Shown here: positions 49,575 through 61,470 of the stretch, piece after piece | Numbering within the stretch: the stretch's first letter is position 1 | How the letters are laid out: each line of letters begins with the position of its first letter | Assembly (NCBI GenBank): GCA_008933995.1 | Contig: WARS01002807.1 | Location: forward strand, 372,001-436,000 | Direction of reading: 5' to 3' | Length of the DNA: 64,000 nucleotides | From: Datnioides undecimradiatus | Taxonomy: Eukaryota; Chordata; Actinopteri; Lobotiformes; Datnioididae | Made by a program: the position numbers and the translations under genes | Notes under the pieces: generated by a model | Databases searched by the model: none | Seen by the model: the letters and a program-made list of their open reading frames with translations, nothing else | Told to the model about the DNA's origin: nothing

Positions 49575-49613
49575 CACACACACAAATACACACACACACA
49601 CACACACACACAC
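49575..49613. repeat. (CA)n microsatellite, interrupted by AAATA
   Basis: A short and a long CA run in 39 bases, ending CGTGCACGCG. Confidence 0.96.
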
Positions 49614-49899
49614 GTGCACGCGTGGCTATCTGGAGCCGGAGCCCACAGGCATGCACCCAGGCCGGAGTCCAAGCTGCGTCAAATCAGCGGAGTCTTCACC
49701 TGAGGCCAAATCTGCAGCGTATAATTAGCTTTTAATCAGCACCCTCATTCAGGCGAGCAGTAAAGATTAGCCCAGCTTGGGCTCTGCTTAAAATAAGCAT
49801 TCATAAACGCGTGTGAAAGCCTCTGACCCATCGCGTCCAATCATACGCACACAATGCCGGGCTCCCTCCCTGCTGTCCTCTCTCCCCTCGCTCATGCCA

Positions 49900-49906
<7 letters not shown>

Positions 49907-49930
<24 letters not shown>
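49907..49930. repeat. (CT)12 microsatellite
   Basis: Pyrimidine array in a C/T-rich context. Confidence 0.95.
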
Positions 49931-50097
49931 TCCCATCTCTTCCCTGCATTTGTTAACATTTTCCAGGGACGTCGCTCCACAACGCCGATCCTCCTTTGTA
50001 GACAGGGAACCTGCCGCCGACCTTTCGTGGCACCTCCCGCGCTGGAGGGTCTGTTTGGATAATCCAATATGGAGAATTTAAAGTGAGTGTCTTCATT

Positions 50098-50114
50098 AAA
50101 AAAAAAAAAAAAAG
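50098..50114 (+). repeat. A17 homopolymer
   Basis: Could be the tail of a retroposed sequence, but no element is recognisable upstream and no target duplication was seen. Confidence 0.9.
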
Positions 50115-50286
50115 CTGCCGGGGTTCGAGAGCGTAACATTTTAGATGAGCTCGTCTCGTCTAATCCCTGCCTCTCTCTGGGGTGAGCCGCAGCATTTATG
50201 CCAGTAATGAAGTGCAGTGAGATGAAAGCCTTTTTAATGGGATTTAGTTAAACTGGGACACAAACCAGAAAGTCATGGAGAGAGTT

Positions 50287-50356
50287 GGGGGGGAGAGAGG
50301 AGGCGGGGGGTGGGGGGTGGGGGCAACACTTCCTCATTAGGGGTGGGGGCAACACT
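50287..50356. repeat. G-rich tract with a 17-base direct duplication
   Basis: Several G4-G6 runs form a potential G-quadruplex on the + strand. GGGGTGGGGGCAACACT occurs at 50314-50330 and again at 50340-50356, offset 26 bases, which looks like a small local duplication. Confidence 0.8.
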
Positions 50357-50490
50357 GCTGTTCCCGCGCTCGTGCACACGCTCATGCACGACTGGCCTGC
50401 ATACTTTGGTTGTGAAACGAGTGTGTAAATGTATTCTGATTCAGATCTACTTGAGCTCCTGCTAGAGACGTCTGCAAGGTGCAACCCAGC

Positions 50491-50520
50491 GTGTGTGTGC
50501 GTGTGTGTGCGTGTGTGTGT
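50491..50520. repeat. (GTGTGTGTGC)3 decamer repeat
   Basis: Three decamers with a regular C every ten bases, a second case of decamer periodicity in a TG array. Confidence 0.93.
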
Positions 50521-50676
50521 TAGAGGTTGTTTGCCACACCATACTGTAGCTGCACGGAGGCATTATTTTGCAGCAGGCTGTCTGTTGTGCAGAAGAAAAG
50601 CTCTTTTGCTGGAAGTTGAGACACAAAGCCAGCACCCCCGGGCAGTCTCTTTCTTCTATGATCTGGAAGAAACCAC

Positions 50677-50680
<4 letters not shown>

Positions 50681-50709
<29 letters not shown>
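50681..50709. repeat. (CA)n microsatellite, 29 bases
   Basis: Perfect array, complementary to the TG decamers 170 bases before it. Confidence 0.97.
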
Positions 50710-50711
<2 letters not shown>

Positions 50712-51581
50712 CACTTCACAGCGTTATTAGAGCACCAAGAGTGCGAAAGGTACATAACTTTGCCACAAAACTCTGTGTGCAGACAGAAATGGTGAAACTG
50801 AAACACAAAAAGAATTTAAAAAAGGGAAAAATCACGGCGCGCGTCGTTTCTGAGGATGCACGTCCTGTCCAGCCTGTCTCCGGGACCGTTGCTAGGGCCG
50901 TTGTTAGGGAGGAGAGACATAAAAAAATAGGCTGAAAACTTAAAAACCGAATCCTTATGAATCACTTTCCTCCAGGTCTTTGCAGAGTTTTAAGCGTTAT
51001 TCCACTGCATGGACCAGTTCACCAGCAAAATTTGCCTTTTGCTTTGTTTCGGCACCTTCATCTCCAGGGCAAATGAGCCGGAAAAGGTGCTTACCGGCAA
51101 ATGCATATTTCTATTTTTGGTGAACCAGCGCTCAAAAATCCATGTTTTCCAGGATTTTTGGGGGGGTTTTCAATGCGCGGACCTCTAATTACAGTCTATA
51201 TTTACCTTTCTGAGCGTCCAGGCTAAAAAAGCGCCGCTCTGGTGGACGGCGGCGCCTCCCGGCTCTTTATTTTTCAGTGTTTGGCTGCAGACGTGCCGCA
51301 CACTCGACACCCTCTGACACTGCAGACAAAGCAAAATGGGATTTGCATACCGGGAAACAAATCACTGTGAACGGCTGTCGCAGCGAGGCGCCCAGCCCGT
51401 GAGAGCCAGTGTGTGTGACCGGCGTCGCGTCCAGCTCGTCGCAGCCAGCCAGCGATCCTGCTGCTGCTGTGATGAGTTTGGCTCATGACCTCCTCGGGGC
51501 CGCGCTGCCATATTGGCCCCCCGCTTATTGTTCTGTCAACAGCATCTGTTGGGCCCGATAACAGGATTATACCAGGCCCCT

Positions 51582-51624
51582 ATAGGCCGGCTGGAGCTGG
51601 CCTGGATTAGCCGGCAAGGCCTAT
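51582..51624. other. Short imperfect hairpin
   Basis: ATAGGCC at 51582-51588 can pair with GGCCTAT at 51618-51624, and GGCT (51589-51592) with AGCC (51609-51612), leaving an asymmetric GGCAA bulge. An alternative internal pairing exists within GGCCGGCTGGAGCTGGCC. It is too short and bulged for a confident RNA gene call. Confidence 0.3.
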
Positions 51625-52431
51625 GTTTTTATACATGTTGAGTGTCTGTGTTTGTGTGTGTGTGTATATTTAACTCAGAGTCAATCCCCTCCATCCTCTC
51701 AGCAAATGTACTCCACAGCAAATAGGGTCTGAAGCACGCTCCCCTCCTCTTCCTCCTCCAGCAGATAAAGCCTGATTCCATCTTTCCTCCCGTGTGTCTC
51801 CTCCAACACCGCCGCGCCAGATCCGGGAGGTGCGAGGATGGACGTTCGCGTTGAGGTATGGGCCCTGAAGTGCGAAGCAAATCAAGGGTTATTATCCCGA
51901 CCGACGGATTGAAGGTCGCGTCAAGGTCCTGCAGCGCGTCGCTCATGAATATTGCATGCTTCCCCTGGTTTTCCAGGTAACAAACGGTTTCCCGGGTCAG
52001 AGACGCAGGCACGCAGCCGCCGTGTACGACCATGGCCGCTGTCTGGTTTGTTGTGGCGGCATTAATCAGCACATGGGCCCAACAGATAGAGAGACAATAA
52101 GCTCTTAAAGTCTGGGACGCACACAGGTCGATAATGGCCTTGGCGCCCAGAAGGGATGGGAGGGGCACACAGGAAGGCCACGGTCCCGGAATACACAGTG
52201 GGAATCTCACAGCAGCATGGCAACGACGTCCCCCAACCTCTGTTACTTCCCCCCTGGGGGATACATGAGTCCCACTTCTCTCCCCCCCGTCCTCCCCATG
52301 TTTTATCCAAACCTGCCAAAGTGCTCGTGCCCCTGCGACATTCCTGCCGAGCCCCGGCGCAGGCTGAGCCGGTCGCTTCCAGGAATTTGGCAGTGCTCTG
52401 GATTAAAAGTGGAAGAACGCTTCGTGTGAGA

Positions 52432-52433
<2 letters not shown>

Positions 52434-52475
<42 letters not shown>
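52434..52475. repeat. (GT)21 microsatellite
   Basis: Perfect 42-base array. Confidence 0.98.
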
Positions 52476-52478
<3 letters not shown>

Positions 52479-53132
52479 TCCCCACGTCTGCGCGTTTCTG
52501 TGTCAAACACACAGGTGAGACCATTGCCGGGGGGGTGCAAGGAGAAGCGGCTCAGAGCAGAGGAGAGCCTGTGAAAGAGAAGCCGAAGAGTAAATGAGCG
52601 AGTTGTCAGTCGCGTACGGCTCCCCGTCCTCTCCTCTCCGCACTGCCTCCCTGATCTCCATCCCGCTCCTCATCCGGAGCCGTAATCATGGAGAGGACCT
52701 CCAGCTGCTTAAAAGATGAAGCTATTGTGCGGCTTCATGTCACATCATACCCGCAGCTTTCGCCCTCCCTCGCCATCCGTTTCCCTCCACCGCTCGAACC
52801 GGCGTTTGGTTGCCACGAAAATCATTTGAGACATTTCGCAGAGAAGCGGCTTTCCCATTTCCACCCCCCCCGTCCTCGGTTTGTCAAGGGCTGCGTTTAA
52901 AACGGCTGGCAGACGCCGCGCCGCAGCGTGTCACCGCGACTCGCTGGGTCAGGCTGCGCCGCCCGTTTCCGACCAGTCAGATTAATCAGGCGCTCTTCAC
53001 CGGGCCACGGGGCCTTTGTCTCACGCTCTCTGACGGAGGCAGAGCCGAGAAACGGGCCGAGAAGCTGGAGGAGAGATGCAGTTTTAATCTCTCCCGGCCT
53101 CGCGATCCCCCTCAGGCCGACCGGTCGCTCCT

Positions 53133-53157
53133 CACACACACACACACACACACACAC
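53133..53157. repeat. (CA)n microsatellite, 25 bases
   Basis: Perfect array. Confidence 0.97.
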
Positions 53158-55084
53158 TCAGTTTACTGCGTGCACATTATACAGCATACACTATATTTTA
53201 ATTCATAAAACATCAATCCTTGGTTTTATGAAAGCTGCACGGTGTGTACTCTCTGACTTCACAAACATTTGCAGGTCAAAGCCCTCTGAATAAATACCCA
53301 TCAGGCCGTGCATCGTGGGTTCTGCTCTGCCTGATGGATCCCCGTCTGGGAAGATGGGCTTCTTTCATAAACACCAGGTATGGGCAGGAAGGCAAAGAGA
53401 CATTTGCCCCCGCCCTAAATTACCCTGCTTATAGTCTGGTTAGTCTGGAGCTTATGTTTCTGTCTGGGTTGGATGCGTTGGCTGCCAGTGCAGCTGATTC
53501 TGCAGGTCTGCAGGTACAGCACAGCTGCAGCTGCACAAGTTCTGCAGAATAGCGTATGCATGTTTTACAGATATGTATGAACTGAGACGGTTGTTTGACC
53601 GATGCGCTGTCAAGCAAATGAGGGTGCTGTTGTCGACATCCTGAGAGGCCGAACTCGGGGCTGCAAAGCACAATCGATGCAGACACTCCAGCACCATTCC
53701 CCCGCAGCCCTCTCTTCAAAGCCTGTTAATCAATAATCAATAATAGTGAGTTATTGAATGATGGTGCGAGGCCGATGGCGTCGCAGGTGTCGGCGCAGTG
53801 ACAGAGGAGTCTTATGAGGCCAGGCAGAGAGCGTCAGACGCCGCGTTTTGCAACTTTGAGCAAAAAGGCGCCGCTCGCCTGCTTCTCGCCGCTCTGCCTC
53901 CTCCCCCCTCCGCCGACTGAGCCCGTCTATCTGTCTATTGTCTCGCCGTCACATTGACTCCCTGTCACTGCCTCTATCTATTATTCGAACTCCTCTGTCT
54001 GTCAGTCTCTGCCGCGCCGCTTCCCTCTGCACACTGTTAGCCTGTTTCTGTCAAACAGTGTTTCATTGCGCGTCTTCCCGTCGGCCCCCGCTCTTCATCC
54101 CGACACTTGCTCTCTCTCTCTCTCTCCCTCTCTCAGTCGTTTTATCATATACAGCCGCATCTGTCTCCGTGGCGTGCGCACACACCCCCGGGGCGCGAGT
54201 CTTGTGATGATGACTCGGCGCGTGCAAACGCCGGCCCCCCAACGCAGACGCGCGCGTTTTCCCGTCCACGTCAGCACACGCAAAAAAAACCAGACACGCG
54301 CGTGCACACGCTCGCAGGCGCGCACACAGATGGCGTGCAGGTGCAAGATGTGACATAGTCCAGATAACAGGCCGTCACCTCCTCCTGCAGAGGCTGGATT
54401 CCAGCGACGCAGCTCATCCTCTCCCTGCCTCTGTGGCTCTCTGCTCTCATTTTCTCTGTGTCCTTCCTCACATGTACTTGATTTGTGTCCCTCTGCTCGC
54501 GGGCCTTGCGCTGTCTCTGCCCGTCCTCCGCCGTATTTTGTCTGTTTTCCCCACCAGCTCGGCGGCGTGCGCCATCCGAACGCTGCCAATTACACACTGA
54601 GCTTGAGCTGTTTGTTTGCAATACCTGCATTACCTACCTGTTTTAATGCTAATAATTCATAACGTCCACCAGAACAACACATCCAGATTTATATTGCTCC
54701 ATTATTCCTTCTGGTATGACTCATGCTTGCACTGTAGTGACACAGTTACGCATGCATACACTCTGGATTTGCACAGCGGTGCTTGCACACTGTTGCTACG
54801 TGGTTTGCTCTCTGCAGTATGTGTGTGTGTGTTTGTTTATTTGTGCATGTGTTTGTGCGTTTCTATGCAGAGGAGGAGGGAGGAGGGAGGAGGGGGGTGG
54901 TGGTGGTGGTGGTTGCAGATTGTCCTCGGTCCAGTAGACCCCTCCCAGTCAGAGCGGAGCTGTCTCAGCTCGTCAGCATTAGGCTCGCGTAGCGCCCTGA
55001 TCCGCCCCGACAGTCAGCCACAGGAAATGATGGGACGTGAAACTGCCCACAGCACCCATGTGACCCGGCGTGCAGAAAAGAAAC

Positions 55085-55122
55085 GGGGTGGGCAGGCAGG
55101 GGGTGGGGGCGGTTGGGGGTGT
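55085..55122 (+). other. Potential G-quadruplex
   Basis: GGGGTGGGCAGG, GGGGGTGGGGGCGG and TTGGGGG runs lie within about 40 bases, just after a G/GT-rich stretch at 54872-54912. Confidence 0.5.
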
Positions 55123-55214
55123 TGAACGGGATGGCGAAAACAGGAAGGCGGCGAGGTGACGTGTCCTTACAATAGCTGAGGCGGAAAGCGTAGCCTCGCC
55201 TGGCACCTTGGCAT

Positions 55215-55215
<1 letters not shown>

Positions 55216-55246
<31 letters not shown>
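55216..55246. repeat. (CA)n microsatellite, 31 bases
   Basis: Perfect array running into CGTACGTGC. Confidence 0.97.
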
Positions 55247-55248
<2 letters not shown>

Positions 55249-55438
55249 ACGTGCACAAACAGGCACGCGCACGGTGACATTGGGTGCAGGCCACGACTGC
55301 TGTGACATTTTATCCGGCTGAATGCCAGTGAAATGAATCCCAGCATGCCCGGCTCTAGACCTTTAGGATCGCGCCATTGTCTTTAACTCCACATGCCTCA
55401 GCTGCTCCGGCCAGACACGTACATAAAACACAACCCCG

Positions 55439-55479
55439 GACACACACACACACATGCACACACATGCACACACATGCAC
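55439..55479. repeat. (CA)n then CACATGCACA decamers
   Basis: A CA run is followed by three copies of CACATGCACA, the third example of ten-base periodicity in a CA/TG array in this window. Confidence 0.94.
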
Positions 55480-55559
55480 GGACACGCAGGTGGGTCCAAC
55501 CTGACTGTGGCGCAGGCAGAGAAAGCAGCCTTTCAGTCTTTCCGTCAGCGGTTGCCCCG

Positions 55560-55810
55560 GGTTTTATTACATTTTATTACCTTTAATGCATCGCAAACAA
55601 ACCTATAATGCATTCTTATAGCACCGTATAGTCATAGTTATAAGCAATCATCGCACGGACTCTATTCATATTAGCATTTATGATGTTTTGTGACACTTAA
55701 TCCCTTAAGTTAACAGTTGTTATGAGCTTTACCTCGTAAATATTTAGATTTAATGACAACTGCGCAGTTCTAATAATGCATTTTAAGCATGTTTATGATG
55801 CACTGCAGAC
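55560..55810. repeat. AT-rich dispersed-repeat remnant
   Basis: Related words recur: TTTAATGCAT, ATAATGCATT (55607 and 55773 regions), ATAGTTATAAGCA, GCATTTATGATG, TTATGAGC and GTTTATGATGCAC. Mosaics of TAATGCATTA and TTATAAGCATTTATG are characteristic of some non-autonomous teleost repeats, from general knowledge. Termini and target duplications are not visible. Confidence 0.35.
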
Positions 55811-56302
55811 TGCGGGCGTTAAAGGAAATACTCTGTTTTCTAATGAAACAAATCAGATGGAATATTAAAAATGCTTCGGTGCAAGAACCAGACGTTTTTA
55901 TTAGCGTGCTAATATGTGCAGCCGAATAAAAACGCACATTTTGCTTCATGAAATGTTGAATATATTCCAGTTCTTGCTACGCACAATGCAGTTCAACAGT
56001 TCAGCTGTGTTTAATCTTTTTTTTTTTTTTTATTGAATTAGAAACATAATAAAAAATCAAATCAGAATCCTTTTTTTTTATGTGCCTCACCTTTATTTGA
56101 TGATGGAAGATGAAGTGTTTTATCAAGAGGAGCTCTCTCTGTGTTAGTCAGGGTCTCTGCGTGCAGACCGATTCCTCCCAGCGGGCCTTCACAGGCAGCA
56201 GAGTCAGGTTATGGGCCGGCTGCGGCTGTAACTTAGCCTTGATGTGCAGGAGGAGGAGGGGGGGGGTGCAGGGAGACACAGCAGGCGTGCAGGGTTTTTC
56301 CA

Positions 56303-56332
56303 AAGCCCCCCCCCCCACACACACACACACAC
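56303..56332. repeat. C homopolymer joined to (CA)n
   Basis: About 12 Cs followed by about 17 bases of CA; homopolymer length is a likely assembly error point. Confidence 0.93.
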
Positions 56333-56360
56333 AGCCGCATTTATGGTCCCTCTTTTACAG

Positions 56361-56381
56361 ATTTTCCAGGCCTACCATCAG
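56361..56381 (+). other. Possible 21-base microexon (IFQAYHQ)
   Basis: CCCTCTTTTACAG ends at 56360 and CAG|GTGCGT begins after 56381. The segment reads IFQAYHQ in phase 0 with no stop. Both splice signals are close to consensus. It is on the znf385 strand, 19 kb downstream of that exon, but the sequence matches nothing I know in the family. Confidence 0.15.
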
Positions 56382-59280
56382 GTGCGTCAGACGCTGTCAT
56401 ATTTCCAGAGCAATGTGAAACCCCAGAGTTTCCACTGGGCCGTCTGTGACTCAGTGCATACCTCTGTTTTCTTTCCCCTCTCACCTTCAATATCCTCTCA
56501 CATCCCTTCAGATTGAACCGCATCTCAGATCATAGCCGCTCCTCCTCTCCCTGCCTCTCTTTCCGTCCTCCGTATGATGGTCCGCTTCCACACTGTCACA
56601 TCGCGTAAACCTGACGCAGAGGACGCCGGCGAGCTGCTTCTGCTTCTTCGCGGAGGCTCCGTGTTTACTGTCACTCCTGCTGCGGTTTTGATGTGCGGCA
56701 GAGTCCCCGGCGTCTCCCTCTGCAGCGGTTTCAAGTCTGGCATGTTTGCACGGGCCTTGCGCAACAAGCTGCACATGCAACCCGATTTAATGCTCATGCT
56801 TTCATTGGACATAAAGATATATACAAATCACAAACGCACGCGCCCGCTGCTGCTTTAGCATCCATGATACCTCATGTGGCCCCTTCCTCGCTTGCACCTC
56901 TCCTAGATAAACACCAAGTTGACCTCACTGATCGTGAGGACGGTCACTAGCCACATTTATTATGTGAAAGCCCTTGCTTTCAGCAGTGAACAGCCTTATC
57001 TTCAGTGTACAAAGCAGCGTTCTGCCACTGCAGCGACTCTCCTTCCCTTTATCTGAGCCGCCGAGCACACTCGCATCCACCGCCTGCCTTATTGTATTAT
57101 TTATCGAATCCAAAAGACAAGCTCTTTCAAGGTGAATACAGCCAAAATGTTTTTTTATGAGCACTTCACTCCGTGCTCGACAGCCGACGCTGGTTATCTG
57201 AGCGATTAGCCCTTTGTTTTCACCTTGATTTTGGCGATTACCATATCCAAATTAAAAAAACGCCTTAATGCGTTTTTCATGTTGTAGCCTTCGGGCAAAC
57301 GAGAGCTGGAGCGTTTGAGAGCGCGTGCAGGCGCTGATGTAAGTTTTTAATACGTTACAGGTCAGGGCGCCCTCATCAGTATGTGTGAACACGAGCCGCG
57401 CCGCGAAAACAAAGAAAGCAAGAGCCTAATATGCGGTAATGTACAGCCTGGAGCCACTGCGCCGATGATGAATAAGAGATTGATTCTCGGCCTCGTGCGG
57501 TGTTTGTCTGTTAAAGTCGAGCTTTAAAGCAGAAGATGATCCTTTACTCAACGTCAGGCTGTCGTCACCGTAATCTTTTCTGTGCTTTCCAAGCGGCTCG
57601 CGCGGGAGCTGTGCATCATCCTGACAAGTAAATCAGTTTTCCATCTCCGCCTTTAAGGAACGCCGGCGAGGACGGTCGGCGCCGCGCTTTAAAACATCAC
57701 AATAACGCGCCGCACGGCTAAATTCAACACTCGCTCACTCTGAAAATCTTTTTCATAGCTTAACCCCCGTTTTAATTATAGTTTAGAGTGCCGAGGCAGC
57801 AATTAAAGAATAAAAGTACAAACCTGCATTATTAATTCATCGCACAGCGTTAGTCACTCTCGCTGGCCTAGAGAGAGACACACAAGTTCAAGTCTACCGC
57901 ACCGTGTCAGCTGTTGCAAGTGAAAATAACAGAAAAATGAAGGCAAACAATGAGTCACGCTTAAATGTTGCGCGCTGCAGTGGAGGAAAGGCAAACAAAG
58001 GGTCAAAACGTGGCGGAGTTTGCTTTAAGGCGCCCGAGCAGTGGAGAAAACACAATGCGGAGCCACCTAGAGCGCCATAAAATGTAGAGAACATCCCAAA
58101 CTGCTCCCCGCGTTGCCCTCTTAGTGGAGAAGATGCACCTAAAATGATAAAAACACCAGGCAGCGGCCTTGAGAGCGTGATCCCGTGCTTGCAGCTTGTG
58201 CAACCTCACGCCGCCGGAGTCCGCAGCTGGGTTACAGCAGCCAAGCAGCAAGTCGCCACGTCACAGCTGACGCGCGCCTCCTTAAAAGTGTAGCCACGCG
58301 TCGGGGCCGCTCTGACAGAGGTGTGTGTGCTTCCTCCTGCAGGTCTCTGGTGCGTGGAGACGGCGGAAGTGAGGGGGACCCTCCCGCCGTCGCGCAATGC
58401 AAACTGGTCGTTATACTGCTGGAGTCAGGGAACAAGCTGCAACTCAAAAACCATGCTGTACACAGCCCTAAAAGCTAACATTGAGCAAACATTGTGTGCG
58501 TTCGCATTAATCTGGAGGAAGCATAATTGCCCTCGACACGGGGACAGCTGATGCAACTCTTGCCCTCGAAGACGGACACTGGAAACGCCATAAACATCGA
58601 AACGGCTCATCCTTTAGGGACCATGAATGTTTTATTAGTAACTTTTAATTGAAATTAAAAAGAGACGTTTTTCAGGTCAGGGGTCATCAGCGAGGTTGTG
58701 ATTGGTCCAATCCAAGCAGTTCAACACACCTTGTCGCTGGCTGAAGTGTGAAGATGCAGAAGGGTCAAAGCAAACGGACGCCAGGCCTCGCTGTGTTTGA
58801 CTCGCGTCATCTTAAAGAGACGCTGAAGGCAGACAGCCACGCAACAGCATCAGCCTCTAAGGAAATCAGCAGCAGTGAGTTTGTTTTCCCGCACAGGCTG
58901 CAGAGATAGCGGAGCGCGGCAGGGGCTCAGGTTCAACATAAAACCAATCGTGTGCAGGAGCGCCGGCGTCGGGATGCGCGGCGGCGTCCGTGAGTTTCCT
59001 CCGCTCAGCCGAAGCGTCTGGTTTATTCTTGGCAGCAGTTACGTCAGTTTGACTGCAGGCGCTCCTGCGTGTCCTGCTTGAAGCACGGAGCAGACATTAG
59101 GATTCCCACCTGCCTCTCGTTCCCCTCAGCCAGCAGGTTCGCGCTCCCTCACCTCCTCCTCGTCCCGCGTCGCTCCTTCATCTTCCACTTGTGAACCCAG
59201 CCGAGGCAACGAAACGCACTGATGATTTATTTATGTTAGGGAACCCATCTTCCCCTCTTTCTTTACAGCTCTCTCTCATT

Positions 59281-59311
59281 CACACACACACACACGCGCG
59301 TGCACACACAC
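59281..59311. repeat. CA/CG alternating tract
   Basis: CA run, CGCGCGTG core, CA run. It is alternating purine-pyrimidine throughout, with Z-DNA potential. Confidence 0.93.
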
Positions 59312-59436
59312 ACTCTCACTGCCTCTTCCTGTGTTTGTCTGTCTGTGAAACCGTATGTGACAGTGATGCTAAATGGGGCGTCCTCTCTCCTGTTGTGTTG
59401 AGATGGAATATGCAGGTGGCAGAGCTTACAAGCACA

Positions 59437-59468
59437 ACACACACACACACACGCGCGCGCACACACAC
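59437..59468. repeat. CA/CG alternating tract
   Basis: Same CA-CGCGCG-CA design as the tract 150 bases upstream, so possibly a local duplication. Confidence 0.93.
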
Positions 59469-59879
59469 CTTTCTCCTCTGCAGTGTCACGCTGTGATGAC
59501 AGCGTCTCCCTGCTCTGGGGTTATCTCACATGATCTAGGTATTCGACCACCACCCGCTCCTTGAGCAGCCGCAGTGTCGAGTGACGCGAGGCGGCAGCAT
59601 CATCGGCGGCAACAGGCAGATGTTTGGTGCTCTTCGCGCGTTTCCGTTACTTCAGACGGCACAGCACCGGCTCATCACATCCGCTGTGCCCGCGGCTATT
59701 TCTGGAACAGTTTACGGATTCGCTCCCCGCATGTAGCTGCTTACAGTCTCGCCAGCCGTCGCCCACGACATCCCCATGTTTATACCAACAGGGGGAAGCC
59801 GGGTGAATGCAGTCCTTATGCTATCTGTACAGTCGCAGCCACGTATCGCTCAAGTTTGCTCACTGTAATATGGCAGCAT

Positions 59880-59965
59880 ACTTTACAAGCACTTAAATAA
59901 GTTGCAACTAAGGGTTCATAAATCATTTATTAATGCTTTATGGTTCAAAGCAATTAATAAAGACA
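59880..59965. repeat. Second AT-rich dispersed-repeat fragment
   Basis: GGGTTCATAAATCATTTATTAATGC, TTTATGGTTCAAAGC and AATTAATAAAG resemble the same style of teleost repeat as the 55.6 kb remnant. It is shorter and has no clear ends. Confidence 0.25.
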
Positions 59966-61179
59966 ACGTCTGGGTCGCTCCAGTGTAACCTACTCTGTCG
60001 CCTCCCACAAAAGGGCTGCAGAGCGTCGAACCGAAACACATTTATTATAAAACTCATCGCTGTGGCATTAAAACTCCGGACGTGATGGATTATTGAAATG
60101 AGCTCTGAAGAAGACAGAGGAGGAGGATGCGCTGTGTACCTGCGCTCCACGCGTCGCAGCCGATGTCTCGTTAGTAAATGCACTTTGTCCCGACGCCCTG
60201 CAGCCCGTTTCACAGTGAATGGGTTTTACACAACCCGGCAACCCGAGATGTGTTCGTTTCTCATCAATAAGTGACTCATTGGACATGTTGGGCATTAATT
60301 CATCCTCCACGGTGACACACTGATCTGTAAAGTGTCATCACATCCTCTTACACAGCTTAGAAATCACGTTTTGTCCACAGCTAATGCTCATTATACGACA
60401 TTTTGAACTGACAATACTTTCAAATTCGGACTTTTCACGTGATCCGTGTCTGTGATCGGTGTTGACAGGGCTCTTTACCGCGCCGTCATCACTCCCAAAG
60501 CCCAAAATAGTCGATTTGGATTTCTATTATTGGGATTTTATGAAAGTTTGTTCAAAAGACGACAGAAACACAGTTTGTCTGCGGTCTTTAAACCCACAAA
60601 CACACTAAACTGCGACTATGTAGGCTAAAATACTGTATATTTTGAGTTAGCAAAGCAAATAACAGTGTGTTTAGGGCGTGTGAACGGTCGCCGGTTCAAT
60701 ACTTGTCTTCATTCCAGGTTTTAATGCGGTCAGAAGAAAATAAATATGTATATAAATATATAAAAAAAAGATAATTTTGCAACGATCGTGGTCGTTTTTA
60801 CACATCTGTGGGAGACAAAGTCTGACTTTCCTGTTTCCTGTTGTCGCGCTGCTCGCTGCTAAACACGAATCCAAAGGTAACATTCTCACGCGCACGCCTG
60901 ACCAACGAGCCAAACGCCTGAAACTCCGTCTAATCCCTGGAGTCGCCTTCGGGTGCTGTCGCTGTACCGCCGACGCCTTTCTGGTCCGCCTAGCGTCAGA
61001 TTACGTTAGCTCCTCACAGTCAACCCCCTCAGTGCTCCTCCAACCTCCTGTCAGTCACTCTGTCATTTAGTTAGTTAGTCTCCCCGTCTGTCAGTCAGTC
61101 AGTCAGTCCGTCAGGTAGCCGTCACGCTCCGAGGGCGTTCCCTCCCGATGCTCCTCTATTCATTTGTTTGTTTGTCAGG

Positions 61180-61470
61180 GGGAAAGGGCGAGCGGGGTGA
61201 CGGATGGAGAGATTTTGCGAGGGATCGTGAGGTGGAGAGAAATATGCCAGAGGAGTAAGCAAATTGAGAGAGGGACTGAGGGAGATGGAGAGATGCCAAT
61301 TAAGATAGAAAGAGCTTAGTGCTAGGCTTTCAAGAAGAGGGGAGTGTGAGAAAGACGAGTGAAAGGAGCGAACGTCCGGAGTTCTTTAGACAAAGATGTT
61401 ATTTTGCAGCTGATGGGTTAGAGAGAGGAGGGGGCTGAGGGAGAGTTGTTAGAGGGAGAGGTATGAGGGG
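61180..61470 (+). repeat. Purine-rich tract
   Basis: About 290 bases are dominated by GGAGAG, GAGGG and AGAGAG words on the + strand with only short pyrimidine breaks. No coding signal. Confidence 0.6.

Noticed and set aside
51629-52210. 193-codon minus-strand open frame
   Set aside because: Ends by reading a TG-repeat as HTHTNTDT and shows no family resemblance.
53276-53379. Possible exon between TTTGCAG and CACCAG|GTATGG
   Set aside because: Two of three frames contain stops, the third encodes an unremarkable sequence, and such splice-site pairs are expected by chance.
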